Source: Chitinophaga sedimenti
Lineage (GTDB): Bacteria; Bacteroidota; Bacteroidia; Chitinophagales; Chitinophagaceae
Length of the DNA: 64,000 nt
Direction of reading: 5' to 3'
Assembly (NCBI RefSeq): GCF_023156195.1
Contig: NZ_JAKUKA010000001.1
Location: 3,658,001 to 3,722,000, forward strand
The notes under the pieces: model-generated
The model's database searches: none
What the model saw: the letters and a program-made list of their open reading frames with translations, nothing else
What the model was told of the DNA's origin: nothing
Translations under genes and position numbers: made by a program
Part shown: one piece after another, positions 53,899 through 64,000 of the stretch
Position numbering within the stretch: the first letter of the stretch is position 1
Layout: each line of letters begins with the position of its first letter

Positions 53899-55324
53899 TC
53901 AGAAACGGTCCCAGAATAACTTGATGCCGACTTCGTCGGCACCGACGGATACCGATGCCTTATCGTAGTTGACCGTATTAATATTCTGCTCCGTGACCGG
54001 GTACGTATAACGCATCGGAATATCCGTCGCCTTCAACCCGTCGGGGATATTAAAAACCGGCGCGTCAAGGCGACGCCATTCCACCCAGGCATCGAAGCCC
54101 CGGTTGTAGTAGGCCAGCCATTGCTGTATACCTATTTTAGCTTTCCAGTTACCGGGAGCGGTGGCGTACGCCACATTTGCCTGTAGCAAATATGCTGGGC
54201 AATAGCGTCCGTCCCACCCCAGTAAGTTACGGAGGCAGTTACTCCCTTATTGTAGTGGGAGGCCGCGGTTCCGCCAACGTTAAACCCTCTTTCAACGGCT
54301 TCTGCCAATATAAATTCAACTTCCGCGTAGTCGAGGAACAATCCTTCAAACGACGGCTCGGTGATTTTCGCGGAAGCATGTGAGTAAGAGTCGTACGAGT
54401 TACCGGAACCGTAAATACCGCCGAGGTAATTACTGCCATCTACCGAACTGAAATAGTATTGCCGGCGGGGATCACTCCGGGCATTCATAATATCCACCAT
54501 GGTATTAGCCGCCACAAAGTCGTTACGATTGCTCTGGATCAATTCTACCCACACCGGATTGGTATTAGGGGGCACCGACAAATACTTAAACGTTGCATTA
54601 TGGCTATTTTCTGTAAATGCACCGGCCCAGGCACTTTCTATAGTGCTCTTTGCCTTGGCGGCGTCGACATCGGCAAGCAGAATGCCGAGTTTTAATTTCA
54701 AGGTGTTGGCGAAACGCTTCCAGTCTTCGACTTCACCCCGTAAACGATATCGGCGTCATCATAACTGGCAACCGACACGTCCATCGCTGCAATGGAGGAA
54801 TCCAGACGAAGAATGAGGTCGGAGACTATATCCGCCTGTTTGTCGTATTCCGGTGCACCAACAGTATAATCCAGCGACCTGGAGTATGGGACGTCTCCAA
54901 AAGTGGCCACTAACACCGAAAAGGCATACACCTGCATTACATCGGCAATGGCCAGTTCGTTCCGGCGTTCCTTTTCGTCACTGTAGCCGGCATCGGCGAT
55001 GACCAACTTTTTAGCCTCCTGCAAATCGGCTAATACGTCGCGATAAATCGTATTCCAGAAGGTTTGCGGAATGTTTCGGGTGCCAAGGTCGTAACGACTT
55101 TCGTCGGTATAAGTCGTTTGCGCCCATTGTTGGGAGAGTAGCCGGAAGATATTGATATTCACGCTGGGTGTAGTCATCACGTTCGCGAGGTTCTTCTGCG
55201 CATTGGAGAAGAGGGTATACGACGGCACATCGGTCGGGTTCTTGGGATCGTCATTCAGACCGGTAAGGTCTTTGCTGCAGGCAGCCAGCGTAACAATCCC
55301 GATGAATATGATAAGCTTTCTCAT
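53899..55324 (-). CDS. SusD/RagB-like outer membrane lipoprotein
   Basis: 475 aa after correction. Surface glycan- or nutrient-binding lid for the SusC channel. Lipobox MRKLIIFIGIVTLAAC with Cys16; SusD N-term LTGLNDDPKNPTDVPSYTLFSNAQ; TPR-like helices; C-term IQQWLAYYNRGFDAWVEWRR. It is of the SusD/RagB-like subtype without obvious sugar-cleavage neighbours. Missing bases: C run 54736-54739 and A run 54188-54190. It begins 11 nt after the SusC stop. Confidence 0.92.
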
Positions 55325-55335
55325 GATCGTCAGTT

Positions 55336-58300
55336 TTAGAATCTTAGTTTCAGGTTAAAGCCAATATTGCGGGTGGTAGGATAACTGCCCACCTGGTATC
55401 CCCGGAGGTTACCCGAGCTCAGGTTGTCTTCGGGATCCGCATATGGCAGGTTTTTGTGAATGATCCAGAGATTACGGCCCAGCAGGGATACATCGATCCC
55501 CTTTATGCCTTTAATCCTCGGCCATCAACACCTGGGGGAAACTATAAGTGAGCGACAATTCACGCAGTTTTACATAACTCGCGTCGTACACAAAAGCTGC
55601 AGTCGGATTTCTGCTGTAGCCGAGGGTACCGTATCCCACGGTTACGCGCTTATCATTGACTTTACCTTCGTCGTCCACACCCGGAAAAATAACTCCACCA
55701 TCTTCTGCGGCGGCACTGCGAACAGGTTTTCCAAGTTCGTTATTGCCCGCGGTTTCGGCCAGTAAACCGGTGGCGAGACCATAATACATATCGAGCGAGA
55801 ACACGTCGCCTCCCTTACGCACATCCACCAAAGCACCGAGCGTAAAACCTTTGTAGCGAAGCGTGGTGCCAATACCACCGATCCAGTCGGGGTTTACATT
55901 CCCGATAATTTCGTTCGCGCCCGGGGTACGTTGATAGAAGCCATCGTCATCCACCAGCTTCTGTCCCTTTTCATTGTACACGAAATTACGACCGCGGATA
56001 GTTCCATACGGCTCATCCAGCGCGGCATTCAGTGTAACCCCTCCGGGAAAAGAGGCCAGCTGCAGGTTTTTAGAATCTTCGAACAGCCGCAATACTTTGT
56101 TGCGGTTACGTGACCAGTTCACATTAATCGTCCAGGAAAAATCCGTCGTGCGCACCGGCGTGGCATATGCCGATAACTCAACACCCTTATTCTCGACGTC
56201 ACCTGCATTCACAAACTTGGATTCGTAACCGGTGGCGGAAGAAATGGTGACAGGAAATATCTGGTCGGTGGAGTTCTGGCGGTAATAAGTAACATCAAGC
56301 CCAAAGCGATGATCCAGAAAAGCCAGTTCCACCCCTGTTTCAAAGCTCTTTGTCCTTTCCGGTTTCAGGTCCGGGTTGTTCTTCCGGAGTGGCAGTGAGA
56401 ATAGCGTAATCGCATCGAAGCTGGTCGGTTTATCATAAGTATCCTTCAAACTTTTTGCCGGCGCAGTATTGCCGACTTCGGCATAGTTGGCGCGCACTTT
56501 ACCGTAACTAAGCCAGGTTACATCCGGCAGCAGTTTGGAAAACAACAGTCCGAGAGAAGCGGAAGGATAATAGTACGTATTGTTGTTATCCGGCAGCGAC
56601 GATGATTCGTCCCGGCGGCCTGTCAGATCAAGGAAGAGGAACCCCTTGTAACCCAGGCTTACACTGGCGAAGATACCATCCACACCCAGCGTGGAATAAG
56701 TTTCTGTCGGCGGCGCAATGCTATTGAGGGAGTTCGCGAGGGAATACAGGCGATCGATTACAAGCCCTCCATTTGTTTCCGCAAATACCGACTCAATTTT
56801 TGTACGGCGGATATTTAAACCGGCGAGCGCTTTCAAATTAAAATCCTCGGAAAGATCTTTATTGAAGTTCGCCATCAGGTCGTAGTTATACTCGCGGAAA
56901 GTGCGGTTATAGCGGGAATAGTTGGATACATCCACACTACCCTTAGCCATTCTCTCCTCCTGTTGTTCGTCGTAAGAGTCGAGCGAAACACGGCCCAGTA
57001 CATCCAGCCAGTCGGTAATGTGATAAGTAAGACTCACATTGCCGAAGTAGCGGAAGCGATCGTCATTCTCATAGTTTTCGTAGCGAACGAAGTAGTTATT
57101 GTCCCAGTAAATCGGGTTCAGGTTCGTTGGACTGGCAAAATTCCATGTGGCATTTTTACGTTCTGCGAAGTAGGCTTCTTTCTGTTCTTTGACGTCGACA
57201 TTCGTTTGCCACCACTGGCGGAAGTTTGTGGCTACGTTTTTAGAATCGTAGCCAGTACCATAGCGACCGGTACCTCTAACACGCGAAAAGTTCATGGAAG
57301 CACCGGCGGTAAGTTTCGGCGTAATGTTGTACGAAGTACCAAGGTTGATAATATCTTTGTTGATCCGACTATTGGGCAGGATACCTTTCTCTGTATTCTT
57401 CGTATAACCGAGTTTAAAGAATCCTTTGTCGTTTGCCCCGTCGACCATCACACTATTGCTGGTAGAGAATGCGTCCTCAAAAAAGTAAGCGGATCGTTTT
57501 TGCCCGCTACCCATGGACGCGGCTTTCCATAAGATGGCATCGTGGGTGTAAGGCTTGTCCAATCGTAGACCATTAATGCAGGATCGAATTCTTTTCCGAA
57601 AGAGGCATCTTCACTTAATGGCACTACAAGATCTTTGGTGCCGTCACCATTCATGTCGCGGTACAGGAAAAAGCCATCGGGCGATTCATAGAGCGTGACA
57701 GGGTTGTAGCCTGCACCATATCTCGTCTGGTATTTGGGGAAAGTGCTTTTATCAACAAGTCCCCAATTAACACCAGCATTTACGGTAACGCCAACACCGC
57801 GGGAGCCCCGTTTAGTCGTGATCATCACCACCCCGTTGGCTGCCCGTGAGCCATAGAGCGCTGCCGCAGCGGCGCCCTTCAGCACGTTAAGCGATTCAAT
57901 ATCGTCCGGGTTGATGTCTGCCGCCGCGTTACCGAAGTCATATCCACCACGACCGGTGGTCTGGTTGTTGTCGTTGGTGTTGGAATTATCCACGGGCACA
58001 CCGTCGACCACGAACAACGCCTGGTTACTGTACAACAGGGACTTGGCGCCACGCAACACGATGTTGGTAGAACCACCCATGCTGTTGTTCCGGCGAATTT
58101 CGAGGCCGGACACTTTGCCCGACAATGAGTTCACAAAATTCGCGTCGCGGGTTTTACTGATGTCTTCTCCGCGCACGCTTTGTGCGGAGTACGGCAGTTC
58201 ATTCTTTTTGCGCTGAACACCCAGCGCCGTAACGACCACTTCCTGCAGCCCTGTTGCATCGGAGAGCAGCGTGACAGCAACGCGGGCGGATGTACCTGTG

Positions 58301-58544
58301 CTGATTTCTTTAGTGGAATAACCAACACTGCGGATAACCAGCACTGCATCGGGCGCAGCCTCGATGGTAAATTGTCCGTTTTGATCGGCGGTCGTACCGC
58401 TCGTGGTCCCTTTGATTTGAATTGTGGCAAACGGGATGGGAGCTCCATCTTCCCCGGTTACCGTACCCGACACTGGCGTTTTTGTGCGAAAACCAGGCCG
58501 ATACCCACCATGAGCATGGTGAAAAGGAGTAACGCCTTCTTCAT
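55336..58544 (-). CDS. SusC/RagA family TonB-dependent outer membrane receptor
   Basis: 1069 aa after correction. Signal peptide MKKALLLFTMLMVGIGLVFAQ; carboxypeptidase-regulatory domain SGTVTGEDGAPIPFATIQIKG; TonB box region and plug (NFVNSLSGKVSGLEIRRNN, DDIESLNVLKGAAAAALYGSRAANGVV); barrel ending TTRNIGFNLKLRF. Three indels: missing base near 58473, missing base in the A run 57479-57484, extra base at CC 55516-55517; the net span is divisible by three. Imports an unknown oligomer with the SusD partner. No glycosidase, sulfatase or ECF sigma/anti-sigma gene adjoins, so the substrate stays open. Confidence 0.94.
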
Positions 58545-58548
58545 TGAG

Positions 58549-58590
58549 ATTCAGATTTTGGATGATATAAAAAATTCAGATTTTGGATGA
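58549..58590. repeat. 17-bp direct repeat in the SusC leader
   Basis: ATTCAGATTTTGGATGA at 58549-58565 and again at 58574-58590, period 25, immediately upstream of the SusC start. A degenerate third copy lies upstream of the SusC-like remnant at 58989-59004. Confidence 0.75.
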
Positions 58591-58842
58591 CTATACTTAA
58601 TGCGGGAGGAAACCGCTTTCCTCGAAATAATATCGGTTACGTGCGCTTGATTTAATGGTTAAAAATCGATTATATGCCCCCAACAACGGGCACGGATCAT
58701 TGCCTTGTCTAAATTGTCATATACAAATTCACAGGAGCACATTTTTCTATCACTAAAACGGAAACGGCCTGTTGAGTTCTTTTGGTTACTGGCTAATGGT
58801 ATTGTATATACAGATTTGCGCTGATGATTTTGGCTAACAGTA

Positions 58843-58983
58843 TTACTGCAATTTTGAATTGATGCTGATGACGGACGAGCTATAGCGCCTTTGTTCGGTT
58901 TTTCTAATCCTCTGGCTGCATTGGACGTAAGCCAGATCGATGCTCACCACAAACATGGTGAAAAAGATTGGTGTCTTTCTCAT
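58843..58983 (-). pseudogene. Decayed copy of the SusC 5' end
   Basis: A 46-codon reading frame starting MRKTPIFFTMFVVSIDLAYVQ aligns with the SusC signal peptide MKKALLLFTMLMVGIGLVFAQ, and the DNA upstream repeats the SusC leader (AGATTTAGATTTTGG). After the signal region similarity stops. I read it as a remnant of a duplicated susC start; alternatively it is a small secreted peptide that recruited this leader. Confidence 0.55.
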
Positions 58984-59284
58984 AGAAGATTTAGATTTTG
59001 GTTGACATACACAATGTAGCAATTTTTTATCTACAGAAAAAAATTTAGTTAAACTTATGTTAACCTTTAGCATTAATAAGGAGTACCAGTGTTACACGTA
59101 ATGATAAGCCTTTAGCAACAAGGAATTTATGTGTTAAGATGATTAAGAATACCATCTTAAAAAAGCATAATTTCCTTAAATCGCAGGGAGATGGCCTTTA
59201 GAACCAGACGTTTCTGGCGAAAATACGCCGGGTGGCGAGCCGTTCATGTAAGTCCACTACCGACCAGTATTTCAACGGTTTTAT
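58984..59284. other. AT-rich gap, no gene seen
   Basis: It holds the leader of the SusC-like remnant and otherwise shows no ORF, hairpin with U tract, or RNA gene that I can support. It probably contains the promoter region for the minus-strand susCD leader. Confidence 0.4.
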
Positions 59285-61232
59285 TCACCAACGCCCGATC
59301 ACCTGCCATTGCCATAACAATGGTTGCCTGACTCGTTGTTCCGAAGTTTGATGTATACGAAACCAACACGTCACCGCTTTCGATAAACGATACTGGACAT
59401 TCAGGTACCATTGCCATCCGCTTCCCGAAAAACGGGACACTGCATAATCGTACAACAGCCCGTTTTCGGATGCATAAAGACCGTTGCCTTCTCCCTGTAC
59501 ATCGAAGCGCGTCACACGACCACCGAGCCGGAAAGGCGTACCAGTGAGCCGCCACTGACATTCCTGGTATGCGAGCCAACCATGTGCGGTGGCCGTCTCT
59601 CTCTCCCGCCGGTTCACCTCTACCCTCGCCCGCCATGTGCAGTTTGCCCCCACTTTCATCTCCGTATGCCAACGCAGGTTCTCCGTCCGCACCCGTCCCA
59701 CATAAGGCAAGGCCGCCATCCCCGTTTCATTCAATCCCTGCTCCCGCCAGGTATATCTCCAACTCGTTTCCACCTGCTTCGATGGCCGCCAGACCGCCAA
59801 CACCAATGCATCCATCGCAGTACCCGGCGCATTCACGCGATATTTTAACCACGGAAACCGGCAAAGGTCAGTATATGCCGACACTTCCCAACGAGGGGCG
59901 GGTTTTAACGATAATCCCATATATAAACCACTTTCATTTACCGGTTTGGAATTGGCAGCAAAAGCATTCGGATAAAGCGCCGTATAAGCCCGCGCAAACC
60001 GCCTGTACACCAGCGACACATCCACCTGCGGCCCCACACTCGCCAGCACTCCCTGCACCCCCGCCCATTGCCCACTGCTATTTATCGCAAGTTCTCCGAA
60101 CAAATGCACATTACGATACCCTTTCGTGTAATCGACACTCGCATTCATAATGTTACTACCGGTCATCGCAAACTTCCCGTACAAAGTGGTTTCCGGTAAT
60201 AAATTCGCAGACAACCGATGCGTGACCACATTAATACCAACATGCCCATCAGGCATATGATATTGCAGGCAAGCTCCTGCAGTGAACAAACGCACACGAT
60301 TACGTTTGCTTAGCTCCGCACTATCCCGATGATAACCAGTGACCAATAGCGCGGATATGCCTGTACTATCCGCACTGGCGTCCAGCTTACGATAGGATGT
60401 AAACGTTGTAACAGCCCATCGTTTATACTTTAACGTGATGCCCGCGCCACGAAAGAAATAATATTCACCCGCCGAAGTATAAGGCCGCAATACTTCACCC
60501 TCCCGCTTTACCTGCATCACCGAAGAACCTTTACCCAGCGCCATTGAATGCCATTGTATTAAACCCTGCCCGATGTTCACCACATAATCGCCTAATGCCA
60601 ATGCGTATATCCCCTTCACCTTCGCCGCAAATAAATGTGCACTGTAAAAATCAAAGCCTTTCTTCTGTGCACCGCCGAAAAACTGTTCACCAGCATCCTT
60701 CTCAGCCGTAACGCCCCAGCTGGCATGGCCCGGCAGGCTGTAACGGTAACGGAACATTAATTTATCGCTACTACCTTCATACCCATCCGGCATACGCGGA
60801 GGATGTGTATGGCGCCACAATACCGAGTGCTCGCCTCTTCGCCCATACTCCATGACATTGCCCTCATCACCCGCCCGGATGTAGGGAATTAAACGTCGGA
60901 TTAACGGGAGGTCCCAACCTGGCACCGCCTGCAGTTCATAAATACTTCGCAAGGCGCCACAGCCCTCTCTATACTGCAGGAACGACGTGACCTGCAACGG
61001 CGTCATATACGCCCATCGCCTGCAAATCCCCCTCGTCCGCACGGTTCAAATCCAGGGGATGCTTTAAATACGATTGTAGCAGTTGCCATTGCGCATCATC
61101 CTCTACCGGCACACCTTCTTCTGCCTGTAATTCCATCGCTGCCTGTATTTCCTGCTGCAATTCCTCCTGCGCGTACAGGATACCTGTCCACACCAGGCAT
61201 GCCATTAACATTACTCCGGCTTTTGCTGCCAT
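59285..61232 (-). CDS. Helix-hairpin-helix domain outer membrane protein
   Basis: 648 aa after correction. Signal peptide MAAKAGVMLMACLVWTGILYAQ from ATG 61232. Then a ComEA-like HhH region (HPLDLNRADEGDLQAM; VTSFLQYREGCGALRSIYELQAVPGWD) followed by a long beta-strand-rich barrel (FDFYSAHLFAAKVKGIYALALGDY to the C-terminal QWQVIGRW). Proteins with this plan are common in Bacteroidetes but of unknown function; DNA uptake is sometimes suggested only because of the HhH. An extra base at CCC 61012-61014 breaks the frame. It overlaps the upstream gene by 22 nt. Confidence 0.82.
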
Positions 61233-61984
61233 ACGATCATCAGGTTTGGAGTGATGCCTAACTGCGGGTGATAACTGCCGGTCACACCCGCGCTGATCTG
61301 TCCTTTGCGACAAACGATGCCCATGTAATGCAGCTGTGGCTGCGTCGCTAACCCAATCATACAACTGAACTGCCGCAATGGGCTGTACTCTAACGAACAT
61401 GCCGCAACAGGCGGCGCATCCCCCGTTTTGCGCAATTCAATGTTTAAGCGACACTGTTGAGAAGCATCATAAGCCAGGCCGGCGAGATACTGTAATGGAA
61501 GCCACACATCAACCGGATAAAAAAGATGGAAGCCGGCGTGTACCTGCCGCGTTAAATGTACGAGCAGACCACCATTCACTGCGACCGACTGCATCTTCTC
61601 ATAACCTTGCGCCCGTTCTGAGAAGTAGTCGAATCCCAAACCGATATTGAGCTTTTCGCCCAATGACCGGCCATAAGCCAGACCGTAACGCTGTGCGCCA
61701 TACAAGACACTGCCACTGCTCATCAACAGGCATCCAAAAGCGCCCGTAGCCGAGGGAATAACGGCAAACAAGGTATAAGCTCGCAACTCCTTCAACATAA
61801 ATTGTTCAAAGGCCTGCACACCGGCTAACGGTGATTTTACCTGCGGTAATACCGCCGGCCTGGATACCATGTTCGAAGGAGAAAATGACGTGCCGTGATA
61901 CGCGGGAAGTCACGGATCTGCGCTTTGCGCAAAAACGAGTTGTACGCATGCCATGCACACGCAACACCATAAAAGGTTTTTCAT
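61211..61984 (-). CDS. Predicted outer membrane protein with in-frame TGA at codon 25
   Basis: Signal peptide MKNLLWCCVCMACVQLVFAQSADP starts at ATG 61984 and is in the same frame as the downstream body from ATG 61870 (MVSRPAVLPQVKSPLAGVQAFEQFML), but TGA at 61912-61910 stops it. The body, about 220 aa, has alternating hydrophobic strands typical of small beta-barrels. Because the frame is kept, this is a substitution or paired indels, not the usual single indel here. It ends inside the HhH gene start, so the two are a coupled pair. Function unknown. Confidence 0.6.
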
Positions 61985-62143
61985 CAGAAAGTAAAAGAAA
62001 AATTTATGCAGTGGGCTAACTGCGGGTTAAAAACAATGCGCAGGGAATGGGAAACAAACGCACTTATAAAATGTCTATCTGGCTAAACTGGAGAATCCAG
62101 ATGCGCTACAATTAAGGTAGCACAAAATCTATCAACAAAAAAA

Positions 62144-62776
62144 TTAAAAAAGACCGAACAGCTCGGCATCAATGCGGGAGATGATTTCACCCAGATGTTG
62201 CTCATTTTCCGGAAATTTATTTTTATCTACGTCTATGATCAACAAAGGACCTTCCTTGTATTTTTCGATCCAGGCGTTGTAGTATTCGTTGAGGCGTTTG
62301 AGGTAATCGAGCCGGATGTTTTCTTCGTACTCACGGCCACGTTTCTGGATCTGCGCTACCAGGGTAGGTACAGATGCCTGCAGGTAAATCAGCAAATCGG
62401 GCGGACGCACCATGCTCTTTAACGTTTCGAAAAAGTTGAAGTAGTTGTCGAAGTCGCGCTTCGTCATCAACCCCATTTCATACAGGTTGGGCGCGAAGAT
62501 CTGCGCATCTTCGTAAATGGTGCGGTCCTGGATCACCACATCACGGCCATGTTGTATCTCCACCAGCTGCTTGAGGCGGCTGTGCAGGAAGTAAATCTGC
62601 AGGTTAAAAGACCAGCGGGGCATGTCTTCATAAAAGTCGTTCAGGTACGGGTTGTGCTCCACGTCCTCGAATTCTGCCGTCCACCGGTAATGCTTTGCCA
62701 GCATTTCAGTAAGTGTAGTTTTACCGGCGCCGATATTGCCGGCCACGGCGATGTGCCTGATCTTATTTTTTGCCAT
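62144..62776 (-). CDS. Deoxynucleoside kinase (dNK family)
   Basis: 210 aa, intact. Salvage phosphorylation of deoxynucleosides. P-loop AVAGNIGAGKTTL (residues 10-22), EDVEHNPYLNDFYEDM, DRTIYEDAQIFA (the DRS/DRT-like catalytic motif), LDYLKRLNEYYNAW lid. Closest in plan to bacterial deoxyadenosine/deoxyguanosine kinases; base specificity cannot be read off. It follows trpS by 27 nt on the same strand. Confidence 0.9.
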   Translation of the reverse strand: MAKNKIRHIAVAGNIGAGKTTLTEMLAKHYRWTAEFEDVEHNPYLNDFYEDMPRWSFNLQIYFLHSRLKQLVEIQHGRDVVIQDRTIYEDAQIFAPNLYEMGLMTKRDFDNYFNFFETLKSMVRPPDLLIYLQASVPTLVAQIQKRGREYEENIRLDYLKRLNEYYNAWIEKYKEGPLLIIDVDKNKFPENEQHLGEIISRIDAELFGLF

Positions 62777-62803
62777 GCATATGGGGGAATAGTGATGATT
62801 GAA

Positions 62804-63807
62804 TTAATAGTAATGGATACCGATCAAACGACGGGCCTCCGCGATGGTTTTAGACGCACTCTCACGGGCTTTTTCAGCGCCCTGCTTCAGTACTTTCTGA
62901 AGGTACTCGCTGTCCTCCTGTATTGCTTTCGCTTTTTCGCGGATAGGCGCAATAAAGTTCACCATATCTTCCGCCATTTGTTTTTTCATATCACCATAAC
63001 GTATAGAAGCGCCATTATATGCGTCTTCAAAGAATTTTACGGTATCCGGTGCCGAAACCAGCTTCATGAGCAGGAACAGGTTTTCTATATAATCGGGCAT
63101 AGGTGTACCGGGTTCGGTAGGCCCGCTGTCCGTTTTGGCTCTCATTACTTTTTTGCGAATCAATTCGTCAGTATCGGCAAGATACAGCGTAGACATTTCG
63201 TTTTCGCTTTTGCTCATTTTGCCGGCGCCATCGAGACTCGGTATTTTAATCAGGTTATCGCCATAGTTAAAGGCCATTGGCTCGGGAAACAATTCGCCGT
63301 AACGGCTGTTGAACCTGCCTGCGAAGTTGCGCGCCATTTCAAGATGCTGCTCCTGGTCTTTACCTACAGGTACTTTCACCCCACGATGAATCAAAATGTC
63401 GGCAGACATCAATACTGGATAAGTTAACAACCCGGCATTCACATTATTAGGATTCTGGCGTACTTTGTCTTTAAACGTAGGCACCTTTTCCAGCTCCCCA
63501 TATACGCCAACATATTCAGCAACAAATACAGCTCCGCGATCTCCGGCAGATCACTCTGCGCATACAACGTCACCTTCTCCGGATCAAGACCCGAAGCGAT
63601 GTTTTCCGCCAGCACACGATATACATTACCCCTCAGATCTTTCGGATCGGGATGCGTGGTCAGCGAATGCCAGTCTGCTACAAAGAAATAACAGTTAAAC
63701 TCCTCCTGCATGCGCAGGAAGTTGCGGATCGCGCCGAAATAATTACCGAGGTGCAGGTAGCCTGTGGACCGGATGCCACTCACTACAATTTCTTTTCCAG
63801 TTGCCAT
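62804..63807 (-). CDS. trpS: Tryptophan-tRNA ligase
   Basis: 334 aa after correction from ATG 63807 (MATGKEIVVSGIRSTGYLHLGNYFG). Class I synthetase: HIGH-like HLGN and KMSKS in DGAGKMSKSENE; HRGVKVPVGKDQEQHLEMAR and the tryptophan pocket are typical. One base is missing in the C run 63496-63499 (YMGELEKVPTFKDK expected). Essential gene, so the literal frame break cannot be real. Confidence 0.94.
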
Positions 63808-63914
63808 ATTGGGCCGCAAATTAATAAAAAGTACGAAGCAAGCCGTTTAGACGTTCTTTATGGAATTAACAATATATAAGCATCTTCCGTAACAAGAACG
63901 TCACCGTTTATCCC

Positions 63915-63922
63915 TATTTTTG
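63915..63922 (+). promoter_or_regulatory. -7 element TATTTTTG near the right edge
   Basis: Matches TAnnTTTG, 55 nt upstream of an ATG at 63978. No -33 match at 19 nt. It may drive the gene that starts at the window end. Confidence 0.35.
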
Positions 63923-63977
63923 AGGTATAAGCATAATTACCAATAATATTTTAATATTTTTCTATTTATTTGACTTT

Positions 63978-64000
63978 ATGGAAGTGAATGACACATTGAT
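63978..64000 (+). CDS. Possible start of a gene running off the window
   Basis: ATG followed by open codons reading MEVNDTL to the edge, preceded by an AT-rich stretch and a possible -7 element. Too short to identify. Confidence 0.3.

Noticed and set aside
57448..57562. Alternative SusC junction with the frame switching near 57559
   Set aside because: The reading MVYDWTSLTPTMPSYGKPRPWVAGKNDPLTF is typical SusC sequence, so the true break is at the A run 57479-57484.
61910..61912. TGA recoded as selenocysteine or tryptophan
   Set aside because: No SECIS-like element is seen, and TGA is used as a normal stop elsewhere, for example at uxaC.

Overview
The window looks like a chromosomal segment of a Chitinophaga-like Bacteroidetes (Chitinophagaceae). 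Evidence: a SusC/SusD pair, LytS/LytTR signalling, TAnnTTTG-type -7 promoter elements (with a perfect TTTG-N19-TAnnTTTG before rpsT), a type IX sorting domain on a secreted subtilase, a dialkylresorcinol/flexirubin-type gene set, and the ligase-associated DNA damage response genes. No rRNA, tRNA, CRISPR array, phage or IS element was seen.

Read literally, about 33 of 46 full genes are broken by roughly 51 single-base indels, nearly all in homopolymer runs, in housekeeping and accessory genes alike (sucA, trpS, dinB, SusC and others). Correcting each one restores a full-length family member with a whole number of codons. I therefore annotate whole genes across these breaks and treat the breaks as sequencing or assembly errors, not decay. 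Spans below are uncorrected window coordinates; quoted protein lengths assume correction.

Layout: 1-4260, minus-strand hexuronate operon uxaB-uxaC-kdgK-eda. 4487-8498, mnmA, a T9SS subtilase and an RNA m5C methyltransferase. 8649-13574, sucB, sucA (2-oxoglutarate dehydrogenase) and rpsT. 13922-19042, M14 peptidase and a large ThuA/sugar dehydrogenase/PKD/cytochrome c fusion. 19133-27562, minus-strand dialkylresorcinol-type cluster: darA, darB, a hypothetical gene, a BtrH-like gene, ABC ATPase and permease, ACP, ketosynthase and a Cys-less ketosynthase. 27625-31472, DUF2807 protein, guaA and a periplasmic-binding lipoprotein. 31951-36265, outer-membrane barrel protein plus LytS/LytTR pair.

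36353-50506 is a DNA damage response island. A plus-strand exonuclease-ligase pair is followed by a methyltransferase and a TSUP transporter. On the minus strand dinB-dnaE2-DEXH helicase-pdeM appear to form one operon. Nearby is a LexA-like XRE/S24 repressor. Its promoter and the dinB promoter each carry two copies of the palindrome CTAA-N5-TTAG, which I propose as the shared operator. This is the most interesting signal in the window.

50800-63807: aspartate kinase, an Ldh-family dehydrogenase, a DUF3467 protein, SusD/SusC with a decayed copy of the SusC 5' end upstream, a helix-hairpin-helix outer membrane protein, a partner protein with an early in-frame TGA, a deoxynucleoside kinase and trpS.
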